Of a DNA stretch of 64,000 nt, positions 1-8,914 are shown in pieces (positions within the stretch are counted from its first letter, which is position 1; each line of letters starts with the position of its first letter). Both the position numbers and the translations under genes were made by a program. The notes beneath the pieces are model-generated. The model saw only the letters and a program-made list of their open reading frames with translations. It was not told where the DNA came from and did no database searches. The DNA comes from Corynebacterium lujinxingii (GTDB lineage Bacteria > Actinomycetota > Actinomycetes > Mycobacteriales > Mycobacteriaceae), in contig NZ_CP061032.1 in assembly GCF_014490555.1 (NCBI RefSeq), positions 1,302,001-1,366,000 on the forward strand, written 5' to 3'.

Positions 1-2408
1 CTGACAATCGTGCGCAGATCGCCGGTGTTAATGCCCTCGGGCAATTGCTTTGCGACGAGACGGTGCTCCCCGACAGTCTCCGCCTGGCCGGCCAGATCCG
101 CAGTGGAGGCGAGCAGCTGCTGGCGGTGCAGGTTTTCAATCTCCTTCTCCGCCGCACGCAGACGTTCGGTCAGCTGCGCGATACGGTCCGGCAGCTCCTC
201 GGTCGGAGCCTTCAGCTCGGCCGCCAGCCCCGACGCCAGGGCCGCCTCCTTGGACAGGAACTTAAACGAGTCCATGCCGGAGTACGCCTCAATGCGGCGG
301 GCACCGGAGCCGACGGAGGACTCACCCAGCACAGCCACCGGCCCGATCTGGGATGCGTGATCGACGTGGGTACCGCCGCAGAGCTCGATAGAGAACGGGC
401 CGCCGATCTCCACCACCCGGACCGTGTCGCCGTAGTTCTCGCCGAACAGGGCCATCGCGCCCATCGCCTTCGCCTTGTCCAGCGACGTCTCGATGGTGTT
501 GACCGCGAAGTCGGCATCGACGGCCTGGTTGGTGATGGTGGCGATTTCCTCGAGCTGCGCGTCGGAGAGCGCGTCGGTGTAGTTGAAGTCGAAACGCAGG
601 TAACCCGGCTTGTTCAAGGAACCCGCCTGGACTGCGGTCGGGCCCAGCACCTGCCGAATCGCCGCGTGGATGAGGTGGGTTGCCGAGTGCGCCTGGCGGG
701 CGCCGTGGCGCCAGGCGCCGTCGACCTCGGTGGTCACGGTGGATCCCAAATCCAACCCGCCGTTTTGCACCGTGGCCTTGTGCAGCCAGAGCTTCTTGCC
801 CACGCGCTGGACGTCGTTAACGTTCAAAATAGTGTCGCCCATGAGGATGCGGCCGCGGTCAGCCATCTGGCCGCCCGCCTCGGCGTACATCGGGGTGACA
901 TCCAAGATGACCTCGACCTCGTCGCCCTGGCTGACCTCGCCGACCTTTTCGCCATCGCGAACCAGACCGATGACGGTGCCGTCATGGCTTAACTGGTCGT
1001 AGCCGACGAATTCAGTGGGGTTGTTGTCGACCCACTCTCGGTACAGCGACTCGTCCAGATTGCGGTGCTTCTTCGCTTTATTATCCGCCTTGGCACGATC
1101 GCGCTGCTCCTGCATCGCGGCGTTGAAGGCATCCATGTCCACGTCCAGACCTGCCTCGCGGGCCATCTCCACAGTCAGATCGATCGGGAAGCCGTAAGTG
1201 TCGTGCAGCTCGAATGCCTGCTCGCCCGGCAGCACGGCGGCACCGGAGCTCTTGATGGCGTTGGCGGCTTCGTCGAAACGCGTCGTGCCAGATTCCAACG
1301 TCTTGGAAAATGCGCGCTCCTCGGCAACGGCGACGCGCAGGATGCGTTCACGGTTGTCGGCGATCTCCGGGAACGACGGCGTCATGGTGTCCATGATCGT
1401 GTTCATGAACGTCTCCATCACCGGAGCAGTCGCACCCAACAGACGGGCAGAACGGATGATACGGCGCAGCAGACGACGCAGAATGTATCCACGGCCCTCA
1501 TTCGACGGCGTGACACCGTCGAGGATGATCATCATGCCGGTACGTGCGTGGTCCGCAATCACGCGGAACCGAACGTCGTTGTCCTGGTTGCCGTCGTCGT
1601 ACTTCGCACCGGTCAACTCGACAGCCGCGTCAATAACCGGGCGCAGCAGATCGGTCTCGTACACGTTGTCCACGCCCTGCAGCAAGCAGGCGACGCGCTC
1701 GATGCCGAGGCCGGTATCGATGTTCTTCTGGGGCAGCTCGCCGACGATCTCGAAGTTGCCCTTCTTGTCGCCTTCCCCGCGCACGGACTCCATGAACACG
1801 AGGTTCCAGATCTCCATGTAGCGGTTGTCGTCGGCAATCGGACCGCCCTCTTTGCCGTACTCCGGGCCACGGTCGTAGTAGATCTCGGAGCACGGGCCAC
1901 ACGGGCCCGGGATACCCATCGACCAGAAGTTGTCCTCCATACCCATGCGCTGAATACGCTCTTCTGGCACACCGATCTTGTCGCGCCAGATCGACGCGGC
2001 CTCGTCGTCGTCAAGGTAGACCGTCACCCAGAGACGCTCCGGGTCGAGACCGTAGCCGCCGTCTTCGACCGCGCCGGTCAGCAGCGTCCACGCGTGCGTG
2101 ATCGCCCCTTCCTTAAAGTACTGGCCGAACGAGAAGTTGCCAGCCATCTGGAAGAAGGTGTTGTGGCGGGTGGTGATACCCACTTCCTCGATATCGAGGG
2201 TGCGCACACACTTCTGAATCGACGTCGCGGTGCCGTTTTTAAAGTCCGGGGTCTGATCACCCAAAAAGTACGGCTTGAACGGCACCATGCCCGCGTTGAC
2301 GAACAACAGCGTCGGGTCGTCGAGAATCAGCGAGGCGCTCGGCACCGGGGTGTGGCCGGTTTCGACGAAGTGGTTGGTGAACCGCTCTCGGATCTCATGG
2401 GTCTGCAC
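1..2408 (-). CDS. alaS: Alanyl-tRNA synthetase, 3' end cut by window edge
   Basis: Charges tRNA-Ala with alanine in the cytoplasm. 802 residues are visible out of roughly 890 usual for the family; the C-terminus lies left of the window. Reading leftward from a GTG at 2408, the protein begins MQTHEIRERFTNHF and shows the class II catalytic core (RHNTFFQMAGNFSFG; GIPGPCGPCSEIYYD), then the editing domain with HSATHLIHAAIR and the downstream CGGTHVDH zinc-binding segment. The GTG start is chosen because GAAAGGA lies about 8 nt upstream and the N-terminus fits the family; no better ATG exists. A TAAAGT -10-like hexamer lies about 40 nt upstream. It follows rarA on the same strand after a 72-nt gap. 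Confidence 0.97.
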   Translation of the reverse strand, partial: MQTHEIRERFTNHFVETGHTPVPSASLILDDPTLLFVNAGMVPFKPYFLGDQTPDFKNGTATSIQKCVRTLDIEEVGITTRHNTFFQMAGNFSFGQYFKEGAITHAWTLLTGAVEDGGYGLDPERLWVTVYLDDDEAASIWRDKIGVPEERIQRMGMEDNFWSMGIPGPCGPCSEIYYDRGPEYGKEGGPIADDNRYMEIWNLVFMESVRGEGDKKGNFEIVGELPQKNIDTGLGIERVACLLQGVDNVYETDLLRPVIDAAVELTGAKYDDGNQDNDVRFRVIADHARTGMMIILDGVTPSNEGRGYILRRLLRRIIRSARLLGATAPVMETFMNTIMDTMTPSFPEIADNRERILRVAVAEERAFSKTLESGTTRFDEAANAIKSSGAAVLPGEQAFELHDTYGFPIDLTVEMAREAGLDVDMDAFNAAMQEQRDRAKADNKAKKHRNLDESLYREWVDNNPTEFVGYDQLSHDGTVIGLVRDGEKVGEVSQGDEVEVILDVTPMYAEAGGQMADRGRILMGDTILNVNDVQRVGKKLWLHKATVQNGGLDLGSTVTTEVDGAWRHGARQAHSATHLIHAAIRQVLGPTAVQAGSLNKPGYLRFDFNYTDALSDAQLEEIATITNQAVDADFAVNTIETSLDKAKAMGAMALFGENYGDTVRVVEIGGPFSIELCGGTHVDHASQIGPVAVLGESSVGSGARRIEAYSGMDSFKFLSKEAALASGLAAELKAPTEELPDRIAQLTERLRAAEKEIENLHRQQLLASTADLAGQAETVGEHRLVAKQLPEGINTGDLRTIV

Positions 2409-2480
2409 GCTTCGGTGTCCTTTCAACTGCGCCGGAGATTTTCCGCGCTTACTTTACCCCGCGCCCCGACACCGGCTGCG

Positions 2481-3845
2481 TTACCGCCCGCGCACCAGCC
2501 TTCTCAACCTTCCGAGAAAGTCGCTGATACGCTTTTCCGCGCCGTGGTCTGTCGGTTCGTAATACACCGCATCCTCGAGGTCCTCGGGGATATAGCGCTG
2601 TTCAACCACGCCGCGCGGGTCGTCGTGCGGGTAAATGTAACCGACCGCATTGCCCATCTTTTTCGCGCCCTCGTAATGGCCGTCGCGCAGATGGGCGGGC
2701 ACCGGCGGGACGTGGCCGGCACGCACATCCGCAAGCGCTGAGTCGATGGCCTTGATCACCCCGGGCGACTTTGGTGCCGTCGCAAGGTGAATCGTCGCCT
2801 GCGCGAGCGGCAGCCGGCCCTCCGGCATGCCGATAAATTGCACCGCGTCTGCCGCTGCGGCCGCAACCTGCAGCGCGGTCGGATCCGCCATGCCGATGTC
2901 TTCCGAGGCATGGATGACCAACCTACGGGCGATAAAACGCGGGTCCTCCCCCGCCTCGATCATCCGCGCCAGGTAATGCAGCGCCGCGTCCACATCAGAA
3001 CCACGGATGGACTTGATGAAGGCGCTGACCACGTCGTAGTGCTGATCGCCGTCGCGGTCGTAGCGCACGATCGCACGGTTCACGTTTTCTCTGACGGTAT
3101 CCAGCGTGATGGTGCCCTGATCAGGGATCGCCTCAGCGGCCGCCTCCAGATACGTCAAGGCTCGGCGCGCGTCACCGCCAGCGAGCAGGATGAGTTGGGC
3201 GCGGGCGTCGTCGTCAAGCGAAATGCTCCCGCCGAAACCACGCTCATCCGCCAAAGCACGGTCGATTACACCGCCCAAGTCATCGTCGTCCAGCGACTCG
3301 AGCTTCAGCAGCAGCGAACGAGAAAGAAGCGGAGCTACGACACTGAAACTCGGGTTCTCGGTCGTCGCCGCGACGAGCAGCACGGTGCGGTTTTCCACAG
3401 CGGCCAGAAGAGCGTCCTGTTGCGTCTTGGAAAACCGGTGAACCTCGTCGATGAAGAGGACAGTTCTCTCGCCGCGGATGAGGTCGCGCCGTGCCTCATC
3501 GATGACAGCGCGCACCTCTTTCACCCCGGACGACAGCGCCGACAAGGCAACGAAGTTCTGGCCCATCGCCTTCGCGATCAGGGACGCGATAGTCGTCTTT
3601 CCGGTCCCTGGAGGTCCGTACAAAATGACGGAGGCGGCACCGGAGCCCTCGATAAGCCTGCGCAACGGCTTGCCCTCGCTGAGCAGATGTTTCTGCCCCG
3701 CGACCTCGTCCAACGTTTGGGGACGCATCCGGGCGGCAAGCGGCGCCGAGGATCCCGCTTCGAAAAATGCGGTGCCCCGGTTGCCCGTATTAGCCCCGCG
3801 CTCGGGCTCCGACCCGGCGGCGGCAAAGAGACCGTCTTGTTCCAT
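2481..3845 (-). CDS. rarA: Replication-associated recombination protein A (AAA ATPase RarA/MgsA)
   Basis: A clamp-loader-like AAA+ ATPase that acts at stalled replication forks. 454 residues, normal for the family. Walker A GPPGTGKTT is near residues 77-85, Walker B FIDEVHRF near 131-138, sensor 1 ATTENPSF and the C-terminal tetramerisation region (IRGSDVDAALHYLARM, EDIGMADP) follow in the usual order. The ATG at 3845 is only 2 nt downstream of the stop of the kinase gene, so the two are probably cotranscribed and translationally coupled. It lies between kinase and alaS, a common actinobacterial arrangement. Function is by family only. Confidence 0.95.
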   Translation of the reverse strand: MEQDGLFAAAGSEPERGANTGNRGTAFFEAGSSAPLAARMRPQTLDEVAGQKHLLSEGKPLRRLIEGSGAASVILYGPPGTGKTTIASLIAKAMGQNFVALSALSSGVKEVRAVIDEARRDLIRGERTVLFIDEVHRFSKTQQDALLAAVENRTVLLVAATTENPSFSVVAPLLSRSLLLKLESLDDDDLGGVIDRALADERGFGGSISLDDDARAQLILLAGGDARRALTYLEAAAEAIPDQGTITLDTVRENVNRAIVRYDRDGDQHYDVVSAFIKSIRGSDVDAALHYLARMIEAGEDPRFIARRLVIHASEDIGMADPTALQVAAAAADAVQFIGMPEGRLPLAQATIHLATAPKSPGVIKAIDSALADVRAGHVPPVPAHLRDGHYEGAKKMGNAVGYIYPHDDPRGVVEQRYIPEDLEDAVYYEPTDHGAEKRISDFLGRLRRLVRGR

Positions 3846-3847
3846 CG

Positions 3848-5134
3848 CTACCGCAACCGTTGTGCCACGTCCGTGGCGAACTGCGAGACCACCCGATATG
3901 CCGGGTCTGCGCCGCTGTCGGAAAACGCCGCGAGCGACTCAAACGTTTCCCTCAGATCGCGGCGCACAAGTTGCTCGTCGTCGGTGAACGGTCCCTCGGT
4001 GCGAGGGCGAAGTACCGCACCGGCGTTTCCCTCCACGGCTTCGCCGGCGGTGTAGAAGGCATATTCTTGCGGTTCGGTGTCGCGGACGTCCTCAATGCTC
4101 AAGCCAGCTGCGGCGAATTCCTCGGCCAGCGCGGGGTCGTCGGCAAGCATCGCGTGGAGCGGCTTCGGCTCAAGCATGGCGACACTGCTCATCGCCCAGC
4201 CGACGAGCGCGCTGGTGATCCGGGCCTGCAACGTGTCGGTGTTATCTACCGCCGGCCACAAGTTACGCACCTGCGCGCGCCACGAATCGATAAACGCTTT
4301 GGTGGCCTCCTCGTTGAACGACTGCGCGGCGAGGAACACCGGGAAACGCGCAACGACATACGCCACGTCGAAGGACACGTCGCGGAAGCCGGCAGACTCG
4401 TAGTCGAGAAAGTGGAACGTGTTGCCCGACCGGATCACGTTATCGGGTGCTAAGTCGAACGGGGTAAACGCCCGCATGCCTCCCCGCAGGAGCCGCCGCT
4501 CAATGTTGCCGGCAGTGAGGGTGACTTCGCCGGGGACTTCGATGCCGGCGTCGCGCATGATCCGCAGCCCAACCCGGATACGGTGTGCAAGCAGCCGGTC
4601 GCGCAGCCGTTGCAGCGGGGCGGCGTTGTCGCGTGAACGCGTCATCCGGTGCAACAGGACGTTGTAGGCGTCCTCTTCGTCTGCGGTGCCGGCGTGCATG
4701 CGGCCCAAGGCTGTGCCGAGAGCGCGCAGCAGCGCGACATGCTCGTCCGCGTCCGCCGCCTCCAACGCCTCGGCGAGCGTTTCGCCGTCGCCGGAGTCGG
4801 TCATGATGATGATCCGCTCCTGCGTGTCGTACCCCAACAGTGACGGTCCCGGCCGGTGCTTTTCGCTTAACGACGTGGCGAACTGGTAGGCCACGACCTC
4901 ACGGAGAAACGCCGCATCGTCCAGCGCGAAACCAGTACGCGGTGCCTGTTTGATCACTACCGAACGGTGCTGGAAGAAGGGATTGGGCCGCACGCGGGCG
5001 CGCAGCACACTCGACGGGCCGGAGCCGTTGAGCCGCTCGATGTCGAACAGCGCCTGCTCCCCGCCGTAGCGGCGGGTGAGGATGTCCGCCGCCAGATCGA
5101 CAATCGCCTCGTCGGTTTTAACGTCGAGCTGCAT
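3848..5134 (-). CDS. APH-fold phosphotransferase/kinase of unknown substrate
   Basis: 428 residues resembling the aminoglycoside phosphotransferase/choline kinase fold. The N-lobe has VVIKQAP (nucleotide-binding lysine), the catalytic loop reads FDLAPDNVI and the metal site LDYESAG. In canonical members the loop is HGDLxxxN; here Asp and Asn are kept but the His position is Pro, so activity on classical substrates is uncertain. The ATG at 5134 is preferred over an in-frame start 36 nt upstream because AAGGGG lies 6 nt before it. It sits 58 nt downstream of aspS and 2 nt before rarA. The substrate cannot be inferred from this sequence; the translation-linked neighbours give only a weak hint. 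Confidence 0.75.
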   Translation of the reverse strand: MQLDVKTDEAIVDLAADILTRRYGGEQALFDIERLNGSGPSSVLRARVRPNPFFQHRSVVIKQAPRTGFALDDAAFLREVVAYQFATSLSEKHRPGPSLLGYDTQERIIIMTDSGDGETLAEALEAADADEHVALLRALGTALGRMHAGTADEEDAYNVLLHRMTRSRDNAAPLQRLRDRLLAHRIRVGLRIMRDAGIEVPGEVTLTAGNIERRLLRGGMRAFTPFDLAPDNVIRSGNTFHFLDYESAGFRDVSFDVAYVVARFPVFLAAQSFNEEATKAFIDSWRAQVRNLWPAVDNTDTLQARITSALVGWAMSSVAMLEPKPLHAMLADDPALAEEFAAAGLSIEDVRDTEPQEYAFYTAGEAVEGNAGAVLRPRTEGPFTDDEQLVRRDLRETFESLAAFSDSGADPAYRVVSQFATDVAQRLR

Positions 5135-5192
5135 GCAATCCCCTTCACTTCGCGCCGCGCGGTCACTCACATCACGACGTGTTCACCGGCGA

Positions 5193-7007
5193 CTAGTTCG
5201 CGTCGGCCGCGTCTGCGGCCTTGTTCTCCTCGTTCTTCTTCGGCTTGAAATCCACACCCGTCTCCTTGCGCTGCTCAGCCGGAATCGGCGCCGGAGCGTC
5301 CGTCAGCGGGTCAACGCCGCCGCCGGACTTCGGGAACGCGATGACGTCGCGAATGGACTCGAAACCGCCAAGCAGCGAGACGATGCGGTCCCAGCCGAAG
5401 GCGATACCGCCGTGCGGCGGTGCACCGTACTGGAATGCGTCGAGCAGGAAGCCGAACTTCTCCTCGGCCTCCTCGTCGGTGATGCCCATGACCTCGAACA
5501 CGCGCTTTTGCACGTCGTGCTCGTGGATACGGATGGAGCCGCCACCGATCTCGTTGCCGTTGCAAACGATGTCGTATGCATAGGCCAATGCCTCGCCCGG
5601 GTTCTCTTCGAAGTTGTCCAGGTACTCCGGCTTCGGGGAGGTAAACGCGTGGTGCACGGCGGTCCACTTGGAGTGGCCAAGCGCCACGTCGCCCGACGCC
5701 GTGGCGTCTGCCGCCGGCTCGAACAGGGGCGCGTCGACGACCCACGTAAACGCCCAGTCGCCGTCCTTGATCAGGTCGAGCTTGCGGGCGATCTCGCCTC
5801 GGGCCGAGCCGAGCAGCGCGCGCGACGCCTTGGTCTCGCCTGCCGCGAAGAAGATACAGTCGCCCGGCCTTGCGCCGACGTGCTCTGCGATGCCGGCCTT
5901 TTCCTCATCGGTGATGTTCTTCGCCACCGGGCCGGTGAGTTCGCCATCCTCCTGCACGAGGATGTATGCGAGGCCCTTCGCGCCACGCTGCTTCGCCCAC
6001 TCCTGCCAGGCGTCGAGCTGGCGGCGCGGCTGGGAAGCGCCACCTTCCATGACCACTGCACCGACGTACTCGGCATTGAACACGCGGAACGTGGTGTCCT
6101 TGAAGAATTCAGTGCACTCCACCAGCGGGATATCGAAGCGCAGGTCCGGCTTGTCGGAGCCGTACTTTTCCATCGCCTCCTTATAGGTCATGCGCGGAAT
6201 CGGCGTCTGGATGTCGTAGCCGATGAGCTTCCACAGCTCGACCAGGATTTCCTCGGCGAGCGAGATGATGTCGTCCTGGTCGACAAACGAAGCCTCGACG
6301 TCGAGCTGGGTGAACTCCGGCTGACGGTCGGCGCGGAAATCCTCGTCTCGGTAGCAGCGCGCGATCTGGTAGTAGCGCTCCATGCCGGCGACCATGAGGA
6401 GCTGCTTGAACAGCTGCGGCGACTGCGGCAGTGCGTACCAGGAACCCGGCTTCAGGCGGGCTGGCACGAGGAAGTCGCGTGCGCCTTCCGGCGTCGAGCG
6501 GGTCAGCGTCGGAGTCTCGATCTCCGTGAAATCGTGGTTATCCAGCACTCGGCGGGCCGCCTGGTTCGCCTTGGAACGCAGACGAATCGCCTCAGCCTGA
6601 CGCTCGCGGCGCAGGTCGAGATAGCGGTACTTCAGGCGGGTTTCCTCGCCGACCTCGGAAGACGATGCGTCCTCAATCTGGAACGGCAGCGCCGCCGCCT
6701 TGTTCAAAACCTTCAGGTCGGTGACGTTCACCTCGACCTCACCCGAGGCCAGGTTCGGGTTCGCGGAGCCTTCCGGACGCGGTTCGACCACGCCGGTGAC
6801 CTGGACAACGAACTCGCTGCGCAGGTCGTGCGCGGCTTCGGCGACCTCGGACTCGCGGAAGACTACCTGCGCCAGACCAGAGCGGTCGCGCAGGTCGATG
6901 AAGATGACACCGCCGTGGTCGCGGCGGCGGGCAACCCAGCCAGTTAGCGTGACGGTTTGGCCGTCGAGTTCTTTGTTCAAGTTCCCCGCAAGGTGAGTGC
7001 GCAGCAC
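5193..7007 (-). CDS. aspS: Aspartyl-tRNA synthetase
   Basis: Class II enzyme charging tRNA-Asp. 604 residues from the GTG at 7007 (MLRTHLAGNLNKELDG), the normal bacterial-type length with the extra GAD insertion domain. The N-terminal OB fold contains GWVARRRDHGGVIFIDLRD, motif 2 is FRDEDFRADRQPEF, and motif 3 is GIAFGWDRIV; the C-terminus ends in a low-complexity charged tail (KPKKNEENKAADAADAN). The start is fixed by GGAAG about 6 nt upstream and homology of the OB fold; an open frame extends 54 codons further upstream but is not protein-like. It is divergent from the metallopeptidase gene at 7168, with a 160-nt shared upstream region. Confidence 0.97.
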   Translation of the reverse strand: MLRTHLAGNLNKELDGQTVTLTGWVARRRDHGGVIFIDLRDRSGLAQVVFRESEVAEAAHDLRSEFVVQVTGVVEPRPEGSANPNLASGEVEVNVTDLKVLNKAAALPFQIEDASSSEVGEETRLKYRYLDLRRERQAEAIRLRSKANQAARRVLDNHDFTEIETPTLTRSTPEGARDFLVPARLKPGSWYALPQSPQLFKQLLMVAGMERYYQIARCYRDEDFRADRQPEFTQLDVEASFVDQDDIISLAEEILVELWKLIGYDIQTPIPRMTYKEAMEKYGSDKPDLRFDIPLVECTEFFKDTTFRVFNAEYVGAVVMEGGASQPRRQLDAWQEWAKQRGAKGLAYILVQEDGELTGPVAKNITDEEKAGIAEHVGARPGDCIFFAAGETKASRALLGSARGEIARKLDLIKDGDWAFTWVVDAPLFEPAADATASGDVALGHSKWTAVHHAFTSPKPEYLDNFEENPGEALAYAYDIVCNGNEIGGGSIRIHEHDVQKRVFEVMGITDEEAEEKFGFLLDAFQYGAPPHGGIAFGWDRIVSLLGGFESIRDVIAFPKSGGGVDPLTDAPAPIPAEQRKETGVDFKPKKNEENKAADAADAN

Positions 7008-7038
7008 GGTTACTTCCACGTCCTTCCACGTGATGGCG

Positions 7039-7044
7039 AATCTA
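7039..7044 (-). promoter_or_regulatory. Probable -10 element of aspS
   Basis: On the minus strand this reads TAGATT, matching the actinobacterial TANNNT -10 pattern, and would start a transcript with a leader of about 25 nt before the aspS GTG. No convincing -35 is visible. Confidence 0.4.
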
Positions 7045-7167
7045 ACCTGGCAAAGTTTACCCGCCATGCCGACACGGTGCGCCCGCCCCCTACCACCCTG
7101 GACCCGCCGAATGCGAAAAGTGCACCAGATCCAACACTTGCGCCGGATCTTTGGCACAATTCTGCCC

Positions 7168-8088
7168 ATGACTTTCAGAGGCGACTACGCACAAGGCCAG
7201 GGTGCCAACGTCAACACAAGCTCCGGCAGCGGCCGAGGCGGCGGAGGTTTAGGCAACGGCGCAATGATGCTACTTCCGCTCCTGCTGCGCGGAGGCGGCG
7301 GCGGTGCCGTCATCCTGGTGGTGCTTGGCCTGCTGTACTTCAGCGGCGCCTTCAACGGCATCCTCGGCGGGGGCGGAGATGAATCGCAGTCGCAATCCCA
7401 GGGCAACTACACGCTCGAGCACTGCCAGGAGGAGGGCTCGTCGAACGAGTACGACGACTGTCGCGCTGCGGCGACGTTTACCTCAGCGCAGAAGATTTGG
7501 GGCGACATCTTGCCGCAGCAGGCCAATGTGGACTTCCAGCCGGCGGAGATGACCATCTTCAAAAACAACGTCACCTCCGGCTGTGGTTTCGCCAGCGCTG
7601 ACACCGGCCCGTTCTACTGCCCGCGCGACACGACCGCATACCTGGATGTGAGCTTCTTCGAGGATTTGGGCCAGCTGGGCGGCTCCAACGGCCCGCTCGC
7701 GCAGGAGTACGCAACCGCGCACGAGTACGGCCACCACATTCAAAACCTTGAGGGCACCCTCGGCTTGAGCGACTACAAGAACCCGGGCGCAGATTCGGCT
7801 GCTGTGGCGATTGAGTTGCAGGCAGATTGCTACGCGGGCATTTGGGCGAAGTACGCCTCCGAGGACGGTGTGCTTGAGCCGATTACCGACCAGCAGCTCC
7901 AGGAGGCTCTGCAAACCGCACAGTCCATCGGCGACGACAACATCCAGCGTCGCTCCGGCGGCGACGTCGACCCGGATGCGTGGACCCACGGCTCCTCCGA
8001 GCAGCGCGCCGAGGCGTTTAAGTCCGGATACGAGTCCGGCAAAATGGCGTCCTGCGACACGCTCAACCGCGGCGTGTACACGAGCTAG
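7168..8088 (+). CDS. Membrane-anchored neutral zinc metallopeptidase (YpfJ family)
   Basis: 306 residues. A glycine-rich N-terminus (residues 15-45) leads into one membrane helix (about 47-62), then an extracytoplasmic peptidase domain with HEYGHH at 185-190 and the downstream ELQADCYAG helix (Glu216) that supplies the third zinc ligand in this family. Cysteine pairs suggest disulfides outside the membrane. Physiological substrates of the family are unknown. The ATG at 7168 has no Shine-Dalgarno; CACAAT lies 7 nt upstream, so a leaderless transcript is possible. An alternative start 57 codons upstream would give a non-protein-like leader and overlap the aspS promoter region. Divergent from aspS. 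Confidence 0.88.
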   Translation: MTFRGDYAQGQGANVNTSSGSGRGGGGLGNGAMMLLPLLLRGGGGGAVILVVLGLLYFSGAFNGILGGGGDESQSQSQGNYTLEHCQEEGSSNEYDDCRAAATFTSAQKIWGDILPQQANVDFQPAEMTIFKNNVTSGCGFASADTGPFYCPRDTTAYLDVSFFEDLGQLGGSNGPLAQEYATAHEYGHHIQNLEGTLGLSDYKNPGADSAAVAIELQADCYAGIWAKYASEDGVLEPITDQQLQEALQTAQSIGDDNIQRRSGGDVDPDAWTHGSSEQRAEAFKSGYESGKMASCDTLNRGVYTS

Positions 8089-8125
8089 AGTCTTCTTCCA
8101 CCCCACCTGATACACGGCACAGCGC

Positions 8126-8131
8126 TACAGT
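8126..8131 (+). promoter_or_regulatory. -10 element for leaderless transcript (HEPN/CBS gene)
   Basis: TACAGT matches TANNNT and ends exactly 7 nt before the ATG at 8139; no ribosome binding site is present, so transcription probably starts at or next to the ATG. Confidence 0.6.
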
Positions 8132-8138
8132 TGCCGGC

Positions 8139-8861
8139 ATGAGTAATGTCGAGCAAAACCGCGCTGTGCCGTTTCTTGCTGCGTTCAACTCCATCGAGAA
8201 ATTTCTTCGCGACGAACTCGACGCCAAACGTTCGGACTCGTTTTCCTGGATGGCCCGAATCGCTGCGAAGCACGGCGTTATCACCCGCGAACAGTCTGAA
8301 ACGCTGCAGGAGTTCGCAGATTTGCGCAATGCGATTAGCCACGGCGAGTACGACGATCTGCGTCCGATCGCGGAGCCGCTTCCAGAGACCGTCGATGAGA
8401 TCGAGCGGCTGCGCGACACCATTATCTCCCCCACTCTTGCTCTAGAAGTGGTGTCCAACCAGCGCGTTGTTTCCTTCTCCCCTGACACCGACATTCACGA
8501 GCCGCTTCAAACGATCGCCGAGGACGGTCTCGCGCAGTTTCCGGTCTACGACGGCGGCGAATGCGTCGGCCTGCTCACCACCAACGCCATCGCGCGTTGG
8601 GTCGCAGTGGAACTCACCGCGGACGACCGCATCCCTGCCACCACCGTCGGCGACGTGCTCCAGCACTGCGGCAAACTCGATCAGCCGATTTTCCTGCCCC
8701 GCACCGTCACCGCCGCCGGCGCCGTCGAGGCACTTAGCACCCCGCTCGACAGCGGCGCCGTGCCGCGTCTCGCGATCCTCACCGAGCACGGCAAGCCCAC
8801 CCAAAAGCCGATATCAGTGCTTGCCGCGAGCGATATTCCGGCGCTTACGCAGGCACAATAG
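8139..8861 (+). CDS. HEPN-like N-terminal domain fused to a CBS-domain region
   Basis: 240 residues. The C-terminal half (about 103-240) is a CBS pair: TIAEDGLAQFPVYDGGECVG and GLLTTNAIARWVAVEL are the typical beta-alpha-beta strands, a fold that usually binds adenine nucleotides. The N-terminal 100 residues are helical and end in FADLRNAISHGEY, with Arg63 and His68 spaced as RX4H, the motif of HEPN domains that can be RNases. The family is usually annotated only as a CBS-domain protein. No antitoxin or transporter gene is adjacent; sdaA follows 53 nt later but has its own promoter. The ATG is fixed by the leaderless promoter. The CBS call is firm, the HEPN call is inference. Confidence 0.8.
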   Translation: MSNVEQNRAVPFLAAFNSIEKFLRDELDAKRSDSFSWMARIAAKHGVITREQSETLQEFADLRNAISHGEYDDLRPIAEPLPETVDEIERLRDTIISPTLALEVVSNQRVVSFSPDTDIHEPLQTIAEDGLAQFPVYDGGECVGLLTTNAIARWVAVELTADDRIPATTVGDVLQHCGKLDQPIFLPRTVTAAGAVEALSTPLDSGAVPRLAILTEHGKPTQKPISVLAASDIPALTQAQ

Positions 8862-8869
8862 AGCATGTC

Positions 8870-8881
8870 GCTTGACGACGA
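8870..8881 (+). repeat. Intergenic copy of the dispersed 12-mer GCTTGACGACGA
   Basis: Exact copy of a 12-mer found 16 times in this window (see findings). It lies between the HEPN/CBS gene and the sdaA promoter. Confidence 0.6.
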
Positions 8882-8901
8882 TCCCGTGTCGTCGCGTGCT
8901 G

Positions 8902-8907
8902 TAACAT
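8902..8907 (+). promoter_or_regulatory. -10 element for leaderless sdaA transcript
   Basis: TAACAT ends 7 nt before the sdaA ATG at 8915 and no Shine-Dalgarno is present. Confidence 0.6.
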
Positions 8908-8914
8908 TCGCGCC

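Noticed and set aside
1065..2741. Long plus-strand open frame of 558 codons over alaS
   Set aside because: It is antisense to a complete alaS sequence, has no ribosome site and its product is Arg/His/Val-rich noise, typical of GC-rich shadow frames.
5076..6947. Plus-strand open frame of 623 codons over aspS
   Set aside because: Antisense to the fully conserved AspS protein and not protein-like.
7008..7167. T-box riboswitch before aspS
   Set aside because: No specifier hairpin or conserved T-box sequence could be found in the short leader.
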